47,352 nucleotides of DNA from QYQD01 sp040755415 (GTDB lineage Bacteria > Desulfobacterota > QYQD01): assembly GCA_040755415.1 (NCBI GenBank), contig JBFMAZ010000115.1, positions 1-47,352 on the forward strand, written 5' to 3'. Both the position numbers and the translations under genes were made by a program. This document shows positions 33,506-42,283 of the stretch, piece after piece. Within the stretch, counting starts at the first letter, position 1, and each line of letters begins with the position of its first letter. Under the pieces are notes generated by a model. That model searched no databases. It was not told the origin of the DNA and saw nothing but the letters and a program-made list of their open reading frames with translations.

Positions 33506-33919
33506 ATGGGCATTCGCCGGAAGGCACGAGAAAGCGCTCTCCAAATATTGTACGAAATGGACCTGACCGGGTTGGGGGCAGAAGAGGCGATGGCCGCCTT
33601 TTGCTCTTCATTTAAGATTCCGGAGCAGGCACATGATTTCTGCTTACGGCTGGTCAAAGGTGTCGAGACCCATCAGGAACAAATAGATGCTTTAGTTAAC
33701 GAGTATTCTGAGCACTGGCGGCTGGACCGGATGTCGCGGGTGGATCGGAATATTTTGCGGCTGGCCGCATTTGAACTACTGTATTGTGACGACATCCCTC
33801 CTAAGGTGACTATCAATGAGGCAGTAGAACTGGGCAAGAAATTTGGGACCGAAGACTCCGGTCCTTTTGTAAATGGGATACTGGACGCTATCTACGACGC
33901 TAAAATAAAAGGCTCATAG
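33506..33919 (+). CDS. nusB: Transcription antitermination protein NusB
   Basis: 137 residues. NusB binds boxA RNA with S10 and acts in rRNA antitermination. RRKARESALQILYEMDLTG, DRMSRVDRNILRLAAFEL, INEAVELGKKFG and FVNGILD are the conserved blocks. It follows ribH, the usual order in many bacteria. No strong binding site is visible before ATG 33506. Confidence 0.95.
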   Translation: MGIRRKARESALQILYEMDLTGLGAEEAMAAFCSSFKIPEQAHDFCLRLVKGVETHQEQIDALVNEYSEHWRLDRMSRVDRNILRLAAFELLYCDDIPPKVTINEAVELGKKFGTEDSGPFVNGILDAIYDAKIKGS

Positions 33920-33981
33920 CTTATGGCTGATGGCTCATGGCTATGATGTGAGCTATAAACCATGAGCCATCCAGCTATGTC
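33919..33981. repeat. GGCTCATGG/CCATGAGCC hairpin between nusB and leuS
   Basis: A perfect 9-bp stem (33932-33940 with 33960-33968) sits inside a string of related words, CATAGCTTATGGCTGATGGC. It starts at the nusB stop. It lacks a T-run, so it is a palindromic repeat rather than a clear terminator. Confidence 0.55.
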
Positions 33982-34000
33982 AGGGTGGGAGTGATAAAAC

Positions 34001-36505
34001 TTGGCTATGACGGAAGTACGAGCGAATAACTACGACTTTAAAGAAATAGAAATGCGCTGGCAGGCGTATTGGAAAGCGAATAAGACCTTTAAGGCCGAAA
34101 TAGACGGTGCAAAGGATAAATTTTATCTCCTTGAAATGTTCCCTTATCCCTCAGGCAGGATTCATATGGGTCATGTCCGCAACTATACCATAGGGGATGT
34201 CTTTGCGCGTTACAAGCGGATGAGAGGCTATAACGTACTTCATCCCATGGGCTGGGATGCCTTTGGGCTTCCGGCAGAAAATGCAGCCATAAAACATAAA
34301 ATTCATCCTGCCCGGTGGACATACGCGAATATCGATTATATGCGTTCTCAGTTACAGAAAATGGGATTTAGCTACGACTGGGATCGGGAGCTTGCCACTT
34401 GCGATCCCGGTTACTATCATTGGGAACAGCTATTTTTCACTCAGATGTACAAAAAGGGGCTGGCTTATCGCAAGGAATCCCCGGTCAACTGGTGTGAAAG
34501 ATGCGGTACTGTCCTGGCTAACGAACAGGTCGTGGGAAGTGGTGTCTGCTGGCGTTGCGACACGCCGGTTACTGTCCGCCGGCTGAAACAGTGGTTCTTC
34601 AGAATCACGGCTTACGCCGAAGAGCTGCTGGCGGGGTGCGAGCGGCTCACCGGCTGGCCTGAAAAAGTGGTTACCATGCAAAAAAACTGGATCGGCAAGA
34701 GTGAAGGGGGCGAGATATACTTTCCTATCGAGGGTTCGGATAAAAAGATAACGGTATTTACCACCCGGCCGGACACCGTATTTGGAGCCACTTTTATGAG
34801 CCTGGCGGTTGACCACCCGTTAGTCCTAAAACTTTCCCGTGGCACCTCCCAGGAGGCCGCCGTGCGGGAGTTTGTAGAAAAAGAGGAGCGTGAAAAGAGA
34901 TCGCGTATCGAGGGCGAAGAGTTCGAGAAGGAAGGCGTCTTTACGGGGGCATATTGCTTGAATACCCTTACCGGCTGGCGCATGCCCATATTTGCGGCTA
35001 ATTTTGTCTTAATGGAATATGGGACCGGCGCGGTCATGGCCGTACCGGCACATGATCAGCGTGATTTTGAATTTGCCCGCAGGTATGGTCTGGACGTCGT
35101 GGTGGTTATTCAGCCGCCGGGAGAGAAACTCTCCCCTGAAAATATGACGGAGGCCTATGTCGAAGAAGGCACAATGGTCAACTCCGGTCAATTCAACGGC
35201 ATGAACAGCAACGAGGCTAAAGAGACTATCATCCGCTATCTTGAAGAATCCGGCCTGGGTAAAAAGGCGGTAAGTTATCGGCTGCGGGACTGGGGGATTT
35301 CCAGGCAGCGTTACTGGGGTGCACCAATACCCATTATTTACTGTGACACATGTGGCGCTGTGCCCGTACCGGAAAAGGACCTGCCGGTTGTCCTTCCCCT
35401 GGATGCCGAAATAGATGAGACCGGGCGCTCCCCTCTGCCCCAGCTCAGTTCCTTTGTCAACACCACGTGCCCTTCTTGCGGCCAGGCCGCCCGCCGGGAA
35501 ACAGACACCATGGATACCTTCGTTGAGTCTTCATGGTACTTTGCCCGTTATACCTGCCCTGACTACACGGAAGCCCCCCTTGACCGGGCCCGGGTCGATT
35601 ACTGGCTGCCGGTGGACCAATATATAGGCGGGGTGGAGCATGCCATACTCCACTTGTTATATGCGCGCTTTTATACCAAGGTGTTGCGTGATCTGGGCCG
35701 GCTCAATATAGATGAACCATTTAGAAATCTCCTTACCCAGGGGATGGTCATAAAAGACGGGGCAAAGATGTCGAAGTCCAAGGGAAATGTGGTCGATCCC
35801 GATGACCTCATAAACCGCTACGGCGCAGATACAGTACGCCTTTTTTGCTTATTTACCGCTCCTCCGGAACGCGACCTGGAGTGGAGTGACCAGGGCGTGG
35901 AAGGTGCCTACCGTTTTTTGAATCGGATCTGGCGCCTTGTAACTGAAAACCGGGCTGCTGTAGCCCAGGCCCCGGCTATAACCAATGTATCTGAACTAAA
36001 GGGCGAGGTAAAGGCGCTGCATCGTAAGATCCACCAGACCATTAAAAAGGTCGGTGCCGATATCGAGGACAGATTCCATTTCAACACCGCCATAAGCGCC
36101 GTAATGGAACTGGTCAACGATACTTATAGTGTCGCTAGCTTAGGCAATAAAAACCCACAGGCCCTGGCCGTCCTGAAACTGGCGATAGAGACCGTTATTA
36201 CCGCGCTCTCACCATTTGTACCCCATATTGCGGAAGAGTTGTGGCAGATTATGGGGCACAAGGAACTACTCTCGTCAGCTTCCTGGCCTTCCTATGATGA
36301 AGAGGCAGCCCGCCAGGAAAAAATAGAGCTTGTTGTTCAGGTCAACGGCAAAGTACGCAGCCGTGTCGAGGTGGATGCCGGGCAAGGAGAATCAGAGATC
36401 AAAGAAGCTGCCCTTAGTGACCTGCGTATCAAAGAATGGATTAAGGAAAAAGAGATTAAGAAGGTCATTATAGTCGGGAATAAATTGGTAAACATCGTGG
36501 TTTAG
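34001..36505 (+). CDS. leuS: Leucyl-tRNA synthetase
   Basis: 834 residues, class I synthetase with editing domain. HIGH-type motif HMGH in YPSGRIHMGHVRNYTIGD near residue 47, zinc cysteines in CERCGTVLANEQV and CWRC, editing domain FTTRPDTVFGATF and GTGAVMAVPAHDQRD, and KMSKSKGN near residue 590 are present. TTG 34001 is favoured over ATG 34007 because GGGAG lies 9 bases before it. lptE starts 21 bases after the stop. Confidence 0.96.
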   Translation: MAMTEVRANNYDFKEIEMRWQAYWKANKTFKAEIDGAKDKFYLLEMFPYPSGRIHMGHVRNYTIGDVFARYKRMRGYNVLHPMGWDAFGLPAENAAIKHKIHPARWTYANIDYMRSQLQKMGFSYDWDRELATCDPGYYHWEQLFFTQMYKKGLAYRKESPVNWCERCGTVLANEQVVGSGVCWRCDTPVTVRRLKQWFFRITAYAEELLAGCERLTGWPEKVVTMQKNWIGKSEGGEIYFPIEGSDKKITVFTTRPDTVFGATFMSLAVDHPLVLKLSRGTSQEAAVREFVEKEEREKRSRIEGEEFEKEGVFTGAYCLNTLTGWRMPIFAANFVLMEYGTGAVMAVPAHDQRDFEFARRYGLDVVVVIQPPGEKLSPENMTEAYVEEGTMVNSGQFNGMNSNEAKETIIRYLEESGLGKKAVSYRLRDWGISRQRYWGAPIPIIYCDTCGAVPVPEKDLPVVLPLDAEIDETGRSPLPQLSSFVNTTCPSCGQAARRETDTMDTFVESSWYFARYTCPDYTEAPLDRARVDYWLPVDQYIGGVEHAILHLLYARFYTKVLRDLGRLNIDEPFRNLLTQGMVIKDGAKMSKSKGNVVDPDDLINRYGADTVRLFCLFTAPPERDLEWSDQGVEGAYRFLNRIWRLVTENRAAVAQAPAITNVSELKGEVKALHRKIHQTIKKVGADIEDRFHFNTAISAVMELVNDTYSVASLGNKNPQALAVLKLAIETVITALSPFVPHIAEELWQIMGHKELLSSASWPSYDEEAARQEKIELVVQVNGKVRSRVEVDAGQGESEIKEAALSDLRIKEWIKEKEIKKVIIVGNKLVNIVV

Positions 36506-36526
36506 ACTTAAAAAGGTCATGGTAAG

Positions 36527-37042
36527 ATGAAAATATACGCTAAGGTTATCAATCCGTTACTGCTATTCCTTTTCATTTCCGCCTGTGGTTACCATTTTAG
36601 CGGACAAGGCAATCCATTTTCCGAAGATATAAAGACCATAGCTATCCCGGTATTCAGTAATCAGACGGGAGAGACAGGTTTCGAAAACTACCTGACAAAC
36701 CAGTTGGTCTATGAATTTACAAGCCGAAAAAGGCTGCGGGTAGTCGATATCAAGGATGCGGATGTCGTTCTAAAAGGTAAAATAAGGTCGATTAATCTGC
36801 CGGATATATCCTTTAGCGGCACTTATCTGGGACTGGAAAGGAAAGCGGTAGTTACGATAGAGGCGGTATTGGAACGGCGTGACGGCAGTGTCCTCTGGCA
36901 GGACAAAGACATAATCAGAGAAGAGGTCTATAAGGTAGAGAGCAGCCCCCTTGCCACAGAAAGTAATAAGCAGGCGGCCCTTCATAAGGTCGCCGCTGAC
37001 CTCGCCGAGATGATCCACATGCGGATATTTGAAGACTTCTAA
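36527..37042 (+). CDS. lptE: LPS-assembly lipoprotein LptE
   Basis: 171 residues. A lipoprotein signal with lipobox ISAC puts the modified cysteine at position 20, followed by GYHFSGQGNPF. The rest matches the LptE fold: IKTIAIPVFSNQTGETGFE, LTNQLVYEF, ADVVLKGKI. LptE plugs LptD for delivery of lipopolysaccharide to the outer membrane, so the organism has LPS. leuS-lptE-holA is the usual order; holA is absent here. The stop codon TAA lies within the target duplication of the MITE that follows. Confidence 0.9.
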   Translation: MKIYAKVINPLLLFLFISACGYHFSGQGNPFSEDIKTIAIPVFSNQTGETGFENYLTNQLVYEFTSRKRLRVVDIKDADVVLKGKIRSINLPDISFSGTYLGLERKAVVTIEAVLERRDGSVLWQDKDIIREEVYKVESSPLATESNKQAALHKVAADLAEMIHMRIFEDF

Positions 37043-37047
37043 TTTTG

Positions 37048-37197
37048 GGTAGTGCCCCTTTTGGCGTTGATAATTCATTTAACATACTGAAATAAAAAAA
37101 TATTTCATTAAAAGCGGTTTACACCAAAAATGTAAAGGTAACTATCGGAAATTAAAAGGTTTTCACAATATTTATCAACGATTAGAGGTGCACTACC
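37048..37197. mobile_element. Second MITE type, inserted at the lptE stop codon
   Basis: A 150-bp element with 26-bp imperfect inverted ends (21 of 26 match). Both ends begin GGTAGTGC and both reach CGTTGATAA. The direct repeat TAATTTTG flanks it (37040-37047 and 37198-37205), an 8-bp target duplication whose first three bases are the lptE stop. The interior is AT-rich and non-coding. It is unrelated in sequence to the element at 790. No transposase family is assigned. Confidence 0.85.
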
Positions 37198-37205
37198 TAA
37201 TTTTG

Positions 37206-37313
37206 ATCAATTCGTAAAAAAGCCTTTTCACCGCAGAGCACGCAAAGCCCGCAGAGAAAAAGCCTAAACTATTCAATATATTATCTCAGCGTTCTCCGCG
37301 ATCTCTGCGGTAT
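37206..37313. repeat. CGCAGAGATCGCAGAG-type palindrome
   Basis: ACCGCAGAGCACGCAAAG and CCCGCAGAGAAAA on the left face GTTCTCCGCGATCTCTGCGG on the right. The left edge, GATCAATTCGTAAAAAAGCC, is the reverse complement of the TTTTACGAATTCATCAA edge of the repeats at 15773 and 38723. Similar half-copies lie at 2941 and 17533. It lies between lptE and rpsT, which converge. Confidence 0.55.
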
Positions 37314-37335
37314 AATTCTATTTGTTGCGAGGTTC

Positions 37336-37614
37336 TCAGCCTTGTGAACCGGATTGAAGAGCGTTTACATGCCTGGCCAAACGCGAAATCTTGCGAGAGG
37401 CGTTTCGGTGATGGAGTGTCCCTTTGGAAGCAGCCTTGTCGATGACCGGGATAGCTTTAGCCAGGGCCTCCCTGGCCTTATCTGGTGATTTTTCCGCCAT
37501 GGCTGTGCGGACTGCTTTGATTACATTTTTAACCCGGGTCTTGATAGCTTTATTAATTTCCCGTTTTTTTTCAGCCTGTTTGGCCCGCTTAATCGCTGAT
37601 TTATGATTAGCCAA
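37336..37614 (-). CDS. rpsT: 30S ribosomal protein S20
   Basis: 92 residues, lysine/arginine-rich helical protein opening MANHKSAIKRAKQAEKKREIN, which binds 16S rRNA early in 30S assembly. The start codon is TTG, with a perfect AGGAGG-type site seven bases upstream on the minus strand. It is a single-gene unit, as in many bacteria; S20 in E. coli represses its own translation and also uses a non-ATG start. Confidence 0.96.
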   Translation of the reverse strand: MANHKSAIKRAKQAEKKREINKAIKTRVKNVIKAVRTAMAEKSPDKAREALAKAIPVIDKAASKGTLHHRNASRKISRLARHVNALQSGSQG

Positions 37615-37665
37615 CCCTTACCCTCCTTAGAAAATCTTGAATCATCTTGAGTTAAGACGCCCATA

Positions 37666-37694
37666 TAAATAATTGGTTAAAGGTATTATGTCAA
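37666..37694 (-). promoter_or_regulatory. Probable rpsT promoter
   Basis: On the minus strand a perfect TTGACA (37689-37694) lies 17 bases before TATTTA (37666-37671), some 50 bases upstream of the TTG start. The -10 is weak (3 of 6) and TTATAT three bases further on is an alternative. Confidence 0.35.
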
Positions 37695-37845
37695 GGTTTT
37701 TTCGACTCTTTGTTAGTATATATCATTTTGGTAGTGCATATACATATCCTGTGCTAGAATAATTTGGAACCAAAGACATATTTTCCGTTGACTATCGCTG
37801 TCCTGGAGATAGCCAAAGCGAGAGTGCTGGAGCGCAGAACTTAAA

Positions 37846-38709
37846 ATGCCTGAACTTCCAGAAGTCGAGAATGTAGTAAGAGACCTGCGGCCAAAACTCT
37901 GTGGCAAGTTTATAAAAGAGGTTGAAATCGCCCACCATGACAGGATAGCAGGCCGGAAAAATAGTTTTTCAAGACTCCTCAGGAATAAGAAAATCAAAGA
38001 CCTATCCCGGAAAGGCAAATGTATTGTCTTTGATCTGTCAAATGGCTATGAGCTCAGTATCCATCTGGGTATGACCGGCCAATTACTATATCGTCAGAGG
38101 GGCAAGGTGATGGACCGGCATACCCGCATGGTCTTCTATCTTAATGATAATCTACATGAGTTACGCTTTGCCGATATGCGCCGCTTTGGTTGGGTTTCCC
38201 TCCGATCGAAGGTGCGCCGGGGCGTGAGACCGGGTGAAAACAAAAATGCTTATCTGGATAACCTGGGCCCTGATGCCCTGACCCTAGATCTAAAAGGGTT
38301 CAAAGCCTGTCTCTCTAACCGAACCGCTATAGTAAAAGGTCTCTTGCTTGATCAGCATATTATAAGCGGTTTGGGGAATATTTATACAGATGAAAGCCTT
38401 TACCGGGCTGGTATCCATCCGCAAAGAAAGGTAAGTACGCTCACCGAACAGGAGATCAAAAGACTCCAAAAGGCCATCCGTCAGGTGCTTAAAAAGGCTA
38501 TTGTTTGTGGTGGTTCTAGTGTCAGCACCTATAGGCTGCCGGATGGAAAAGAGGGGGAATTCCAGAAGCAGCATAAGGTATATCAGCGGCAAGGCAGGCC
38601 GTGTCCGCGATGTAAGACGCCTATTGTCAGGATAAGGGTGGCTGGACGGGGGACCTATTTTTGCCCAAAGTGTCAAAGGGTTCATGAAAAACCAACCACT
38701 GCTGGATGA
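37846..38709 (+). CDS. mutM: Formamidopyrimidine-DNA glycosylase
   Basis: 287 residues. Base-excision repair enzyme that removes 8-oxoguanine and nicks the DNA. The catalytic N-terminus PELPEVE follows the start Met, with the essential Pro and Glu. The helix-two-turn-helix LLDQHIISGLGNIYTDESL and the C-terminal zinc finger (CPRC ... CPKC) are intact. AGGSSVSTYR-like GGSSVSTYRLPDG is typical of Fpg. The start ATG has only a weak binding site. Confidence 0.95.
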   Translation: MPELPEVENVVRDLRPKLCGKFIKEVEIAHHDRIAGRKNSFSRLLRNKKIKDLSRKGKCIVFDLSNGYELSIHLGMTGQLLYRQRGKVMDRHTRMVFYLNDNLHELRFADMRRFGWVSLRSKVRRGVRPGENKNAYLDNLGPDALTLDLKGFKACLSNRTAIVKGLLLDQHIISGLGNIYTDESLYRAGIHPQRKVSTLTEQEIKRLQKAIRQVLKKAIVCGGSSVSTYRLPDGKEGEFQKQHKVYQRQGRPCPRCKTPIVRIRVAGRGTYFCPKCQRVHEKPTTAG

Positions 38710-38722
38710 GAAGGGGAAAGGT

Positions 38723-38945
38723 CAATTTCTCACACAAAGGCGCAAAGCTATAAATCCGAAATTCGAATATCGAAATTCGAAACAAATCCGAAATCAAAAT
38801 GCTCAAATGACCAAAACATAATTGTTTAGAATTTTGGTTATTTGAATTTGTCTCGTATTTCGAATTTCGTGCTTCGGATTTCTTGCATCTTTGCGTCCTT
38901 GACGGCTTTGCGTGATATTTTGGACTTTTTACGAGATCATCAACA
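38723..38945. repeat. Nested palindrome, CTTTGCGTC type, copy 2
   Basis: The outer arms TTTCTCACACAAAGGCGCAA and TTTGCGTCCTTGACGG, with CTTTGCGTGATATTTTGG and TTTTTACGAGATCATCAA, match those at 15773-15944. The inner insert is a different palindrome of TCCGAAATTCGAATATCG and TATTTCGAATTTCGTGC words. It also provides the spurious upstream extension of the next gene. Confidence 0.6.
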
Positions 38946-38961
38946 TTGGAGTCTTAAGGTT

Positions 38962-39591
38962 ATGAGCGCTAGACGTATATTTGCGGTTGGGGATATTCAT
39001 GGATGCCTGGATAAGCTGGAAGGATTAATGGGTATCCTGCCGGTTAACCTAGGCCAGGATACTATTGTCTTTCTTGGAGATTATATTAACCGCGGCCCGG
39101 CTTCCCCTCAGGTCATAGATTACCTTTTGGATTTGCAAACCAAGGTAAATTACGCAGTATTTCTTATGGGTAACCATGAAAAGATGTTTCTTGATTACCT
39201 TAGCATGGTTGACCCCTTTTTGTTTATCTTGAATGGGGGCCAAAAGACTATCGATGCCTATAGCAGGGGAGGGGAATTTTTTCTGCCTCCGGCTCATCAT
39301 GATTTTTTTCATTCGCTACGCCTTATATATGAAACAGAGGATTATATCTTTGTTCATGCCGGTCTTCGGCCTAATGTGCCGTTAAAGGATCAAAAAATAG
39401 ACGACATCCTCTGGATAAGAGAGGCCTTTTTCTCTTCTATGTACGACTTTGGCAAGGAAGTAGTCTTCGGCCATACACCTTTTAGTGAGCCACTGGTGAT
39501 GCGAAACAAGATAGGCATTGATACCGGTGCAGTTTACGGAAATAAACTGACATGCGTTGAGCTACCCGCGCAGAAGTTTTATTCTTTTTGA
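38962..39591 (+). CDS. Metallophosphoesterase (PPP-type serine/threonine phosphatase-like)
   Basis: 209 residues. Calcineurin-like fold with GDIHGCLDKLE, GDYINRGPASPQV, MGNHEKMFLD, the histidine of VHAGLRPN and the FGHTPF box, as in PrpA/ApaH-like bacterial protein phosphatases. Substrate is unknown: a phosphoprotein or a dinucleoside polyphosphate are both possible. The frame is open from 38842, but those 40 residues are encoded by a palindromic repeat; ATG 38962 just after AAGGTT starts the conserved domain. Confidence 0.85.
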   Translation: MSARRIFAVGDIHGCLDKLEGLMGILPVNLGQDTIVFLGDYINRGPASPQVIDYLLDLQTKVNYAVFLMGNHEKMFLDYLSMVDPFLFILNGGQKTIDAYSRGGEFFLPPAHHDFFHSLRLIYETEDYIFVHAGLRPNVPLKDQKIDDILWIREAFFSSMYDFGKEVVFGHTPFSEPLVMRNKIGIDTGAVYGNKLTCVELPAQKFYSF

Positions 39592-39893
39592 CACCGTATC
39601 CACACCCTTCTATTTTTCCGGGAAGAAACCGACCGCTATATTATAACCCGCCAGGAATCTTCAATCAGGATTTAAGAAAAAAAACCTTCATGCCGATGCA
39701 AAAACAGTAGTAGTCCTAGAACTTAGTTCGCTTCGCTCACAATTGGAATAGTGTAATGGTGGGTTTAAAGGAAGAAAAACATTCCATCTGGATGGCAGAA
39801 ATATGGCGTTATTAAATAGTTTGTGATTTCAACAGGTTGTAGAAATTTCGAGACATTATATTAGTCAAGTAAGGAAAACTCAGAGGGATAGAG
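39592..39893. other. 302-base leader region of the chemotaxis cluster
   Basis: No gene or RNA is recognisable. A GG-N10-GC pair, TGGCAG then TATGGCG (39793-39808), loosely resembles a sigma54 -24/-12 promoter, but the -12 half is poor. A TTCGCTTCGCTC word lies near 39730. The cheA binding site AGAGGGA lies close to the start. Confidence 0.25.
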
Positions 39894-42152
39894 ATGGATA
39901 AAGAACCCAAAACCTTGCAGGAGATATTGGACGATATTGCACTTAAGGCTATAATGCTGAGTCCTGGTAATCTGGTTGAGTTAGGGGAGCTCCTCTCCAA
40001 GATCGAAGAGGTTATGGCCTATGAGGATGCAACCCTCCCGCCGGCTGTAAAGAAGATAAGCGGGGGACTCAAACTTATTATAGAAAAGATCATACTGGGC
40101 GAGATACCTGACACGGATGTAGCTTATGAAAAAATAAGCCAGACCATCTCTATGTTACAAGACATTTGCAGGGAGAAAGAACAGGAGCAGGCCGCAGCTT
40201 CTCTTAAGAACTTTAATGAACTGTTTAAAGAGTTAAATTTGTCAGATACGGAAGATCAGATAGAGGATCAGGCTGACATCAAAATGGAAGAAGAGACAAC
40301 ATCCGAAGCTCCTGCAACCAGGAGCAAACCGGTTTTAGATATTACTCAGGATAAAGAATTGCTTACCGGCTTTATTAGCGAGAGCATGGAACATCTTGAA
40401 CAGATCGAGGTGGACATCCTCTCCCTTGAACAGTCCCCCGATGATAAGGACTGCATAAACGCTATCTTTAGACCATTCCATACTATAAAAGGTGTTTCAG
40501 GCTTCTTGAATCTGCAGGACATTAACAAATTAGCCCATGAAACGGAAAATATCCTGGACAGGGCCCGAAACGGCGAACTTTTGATCTCCTCAGAAATTAT
40601 TGACCTTATCCTGGATGCCTGTGATGTCCTGAAAAGGATGATAACGGATATAAAAATGGCCCTGGAGACAGGCACACTTGAGCAAAAGGATTACGACCTG
40701 GACAGTTTTATCAGCCGGATAAAAGCCGCACAGGAAGGGATGCCCGGAGAAGAGGCCGCTGCACCGGAGCCCAGGTTAGTAGGGGAGATACTGGTTGAAA
40801 AGGGTGCGGCCGATCCAGAGGACATAGATAAGGCCCTGGAAAGGCAGCGGGATTCCGGTGAAAAAATCGGAGAAATTATCATCAGGGAGGCTAACGTTAA
40901 ACCCAAAGAGGTGGCCCATGCCCTGCGTGAACAAAAGGCCATGGCCTCCGTTACATCTGCTGGAACGGCCAATAGCGCCGTCAAAGTGGACATCGGCAAG
41001 CTCGATAACCTGGTAGACATGGTCGGTGAACTGGTCATTACCCAGTCCCTTATCTGGCAGAATTCCCATGTTCAGGCCATACGGGATCAGAAGCTTATCC
41101 GTGATTTCTCCCAGCTAAGCCGTATTACCACTGAGCTCCAGAAGACAGCCATGTCTTTGCGAATGGTACCTATAAAACAGACCCTTCAGAAAATGATCCG
41201 GTTAGTACGGGATCTGGCCAAAAAATCTGAAAAACAGGTTGATCTTCAGATGAGCGGTGAGGATACAGAGATCGACCGCAATATGGTTGACGCCATTTAT
41301 GATCCCCTGGTGCATATGATACGTAACTCTATAGACCATGGCATTGAGATGCCGGATGAAAGAGCAACTAAAGGCAAACCAGCCACCGGCACCATCTGGT
41401 TAAGGGCTTATCAAAAAGGCGGTAATATCGTAATTGAGATTGAAGATGACGGACAAGGCCTGAACCGCGAGAAGATATTAAAAAAGGCTAAGGAAAAAGG
41501 ATTGATTAAAAACACCGAGGGTCTCTCCACATTTGAAATTGATAATTTGATATTCCAGCCCGGATTTTCTACAGCCGATAAGATAACCGATGTCTCCGGC
41601 CGGGGCGTAGGTATGGATGTAGTAAAGAAAACCATAGAGAAGTTGCGCGGCAAGGTAGAGATAAATTCACGTCCCGGGCAAGGTTCTACATTCACCATTA
41701 AGGTTCCGCTTACCCTGGCCATTATCGACGGCATCATCGTAAGGGTAGGGGGAGAACGTTATATAGTGCCAACGGTGGTCATTAAAGAGACTATAAGGCC
41801 GCGGCAGGAAGAATATAGTACTGTCCATGGCAAGGGCGAAATGATTAAGGTGAGGGGAAATCTTATCCCGTTGGTAAGATTATATAGGATGTTTGATGTT
41901 GAGGCTGAACATAAGGATCCTTGCGAGTCTCTGGTGGTGGTGGTTGAAAACGAAGGACGGCAGAAATGCCTGCTGGTTGATGACCTCCTTGGTAAACAAG
42001 AAGTAGTCATCAAGAGCCTTGGAGACCACATGAAAAATGTCAGAGGACTGGCCGGGGGGACCATTTTAGGAGACGGGAAAGTAGGGCTGATCTTAGACAT
42101 AAACGGCATATTTAGTGTGGCCGAAGAACAAAATTTAGGGATGATACATTAA
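39894..42152 (+). CDS. cheA: Chemotaxis histidine kinase CheA
   Basis: 752 residues. The order seen is: N-terminal helical extension (about 1-150), Hpt domain with phospho-His196 in FRPFHTIKGVSGFL, an insert at about 294-350 resembling the N-terminal domain of type II secretion ATPases (VGEILVEKG ... GEKIGEIIIREANV), dimerisation domain (KLDNLVDMVGELVITQS), ATPase (HMIRNSIDHG, DDGQGL, GRGVGMDVV) and CheW-like domain. No separate CheY-binding P2 domain is evident. It phosphorylates CheY and CheB, both encoded downstream. No CheW or receptor gene is in the window. Confidence 0.94.
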   Translation: MDKEPKTLQEILDDIALKAIMLSPGNLVELGELLSKIEEVMAYEDATLPPAVKKISGGLKLIIEKIILGEIPDTDVAYEKISQTISMLQDICREKEQEQAAASLKNFNELFKELNLSDTEDQIEDQADIKMEEETTSEAPATRSKPVLDITQDKELLTGFISESMEHLEQIEVDILSLEQSPDDKDCINAIFRPFHTIKGVSGFLNLQDINKLAHETENILDRARNGELLISSEIIDLILDACDVLKRMITDIKMALETGTLEQKDYDLDSFISRIKAAQEGMPGEEAAAPEPRLVGEILVEKGAADPEDIDKALERQRDSGEKIGEIIIREANVKPKEVAHALREQKAMASVTSAGTANSAVKVDIGKLDNLVDMVGELVITQSLIWQNSHVQAIRDQKLIRDFSQLSRITTELQKTAMSLRMVPIKQTLQKMIRLVRDLAKKSEKQVDLQMSGEDTEIDRNMVDAIYDPLVHMIRNSIDHGIEMPDERATKGKPATGTIWLRAYQKGGNIVIEIEDDGQGLNREKILKKAKEKGLIKNTEGLSTFEIDNLIFQPGFSTADKITDVSGRGVGMDVVKKTIEKLRGKVEINSRPGQGSTFTIKVPLTLAIIDGIIVRVGGERYIVPTVVIKETIRPRQEEYSTVHGKGEMIKVRGNLIPLVRLYRMFDVEAEHKDPCESLVVVVENEGRQKCLLVDDLLGKQEVVIKSLGDHMKNVRGLAGGTILGDGKVGLILDINGIFSVAEEQNLGMIH

Positions 42153-42163
42153 TTATTAGCCGT

Positions 42164-42230
42164 CAGTCCCGTAGGGTGGGCTTTGCCCACCAAAAAAATG
42201 ATGGCGGGTAAAACCCACCGTGCGGGACTG
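42164..42230. repeat. CCGTAGGGTGGGC-type palindrome
   Basis: CAGTCCCGTAGGGTGGGC and its near inverse ACCCACCGTGCGGGACTG enclose TTTGCCCACC and GGCGGGTAAA. This word (PuGGGTGGGC) is, from general knowledge, found as a dispersed palindrome in many unrelated bacteria. It starts just after cheA, in a 391-base gap made almost wholly of repeats. Confidence 0.6.
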
Positions 42231-42283
42231 TCCTACAGGTGTAAGATGGAATATAGTCCGGATTTCCGGATGGAAACTAATTA

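Noticed and set aside
33919..33981. Hairpin after nusB as a Rho-independent terminator
   Set aside because: The 9-bp stem has no T-run and sits among related repeat words.
38842..38961. N-terminal 40-residue extension of the phosphoesterase
   Set aside because: These codons lie in the CTTTGCGTC-type repeat and the conserved domain starts at ATG 38962.
39793..39808. Sigma54-type promoter before cheA
   Set aside because: GG and GC spacing is right but the -12 half (TATGGCG) departs from TTGC; kept only as a note in the leader region.
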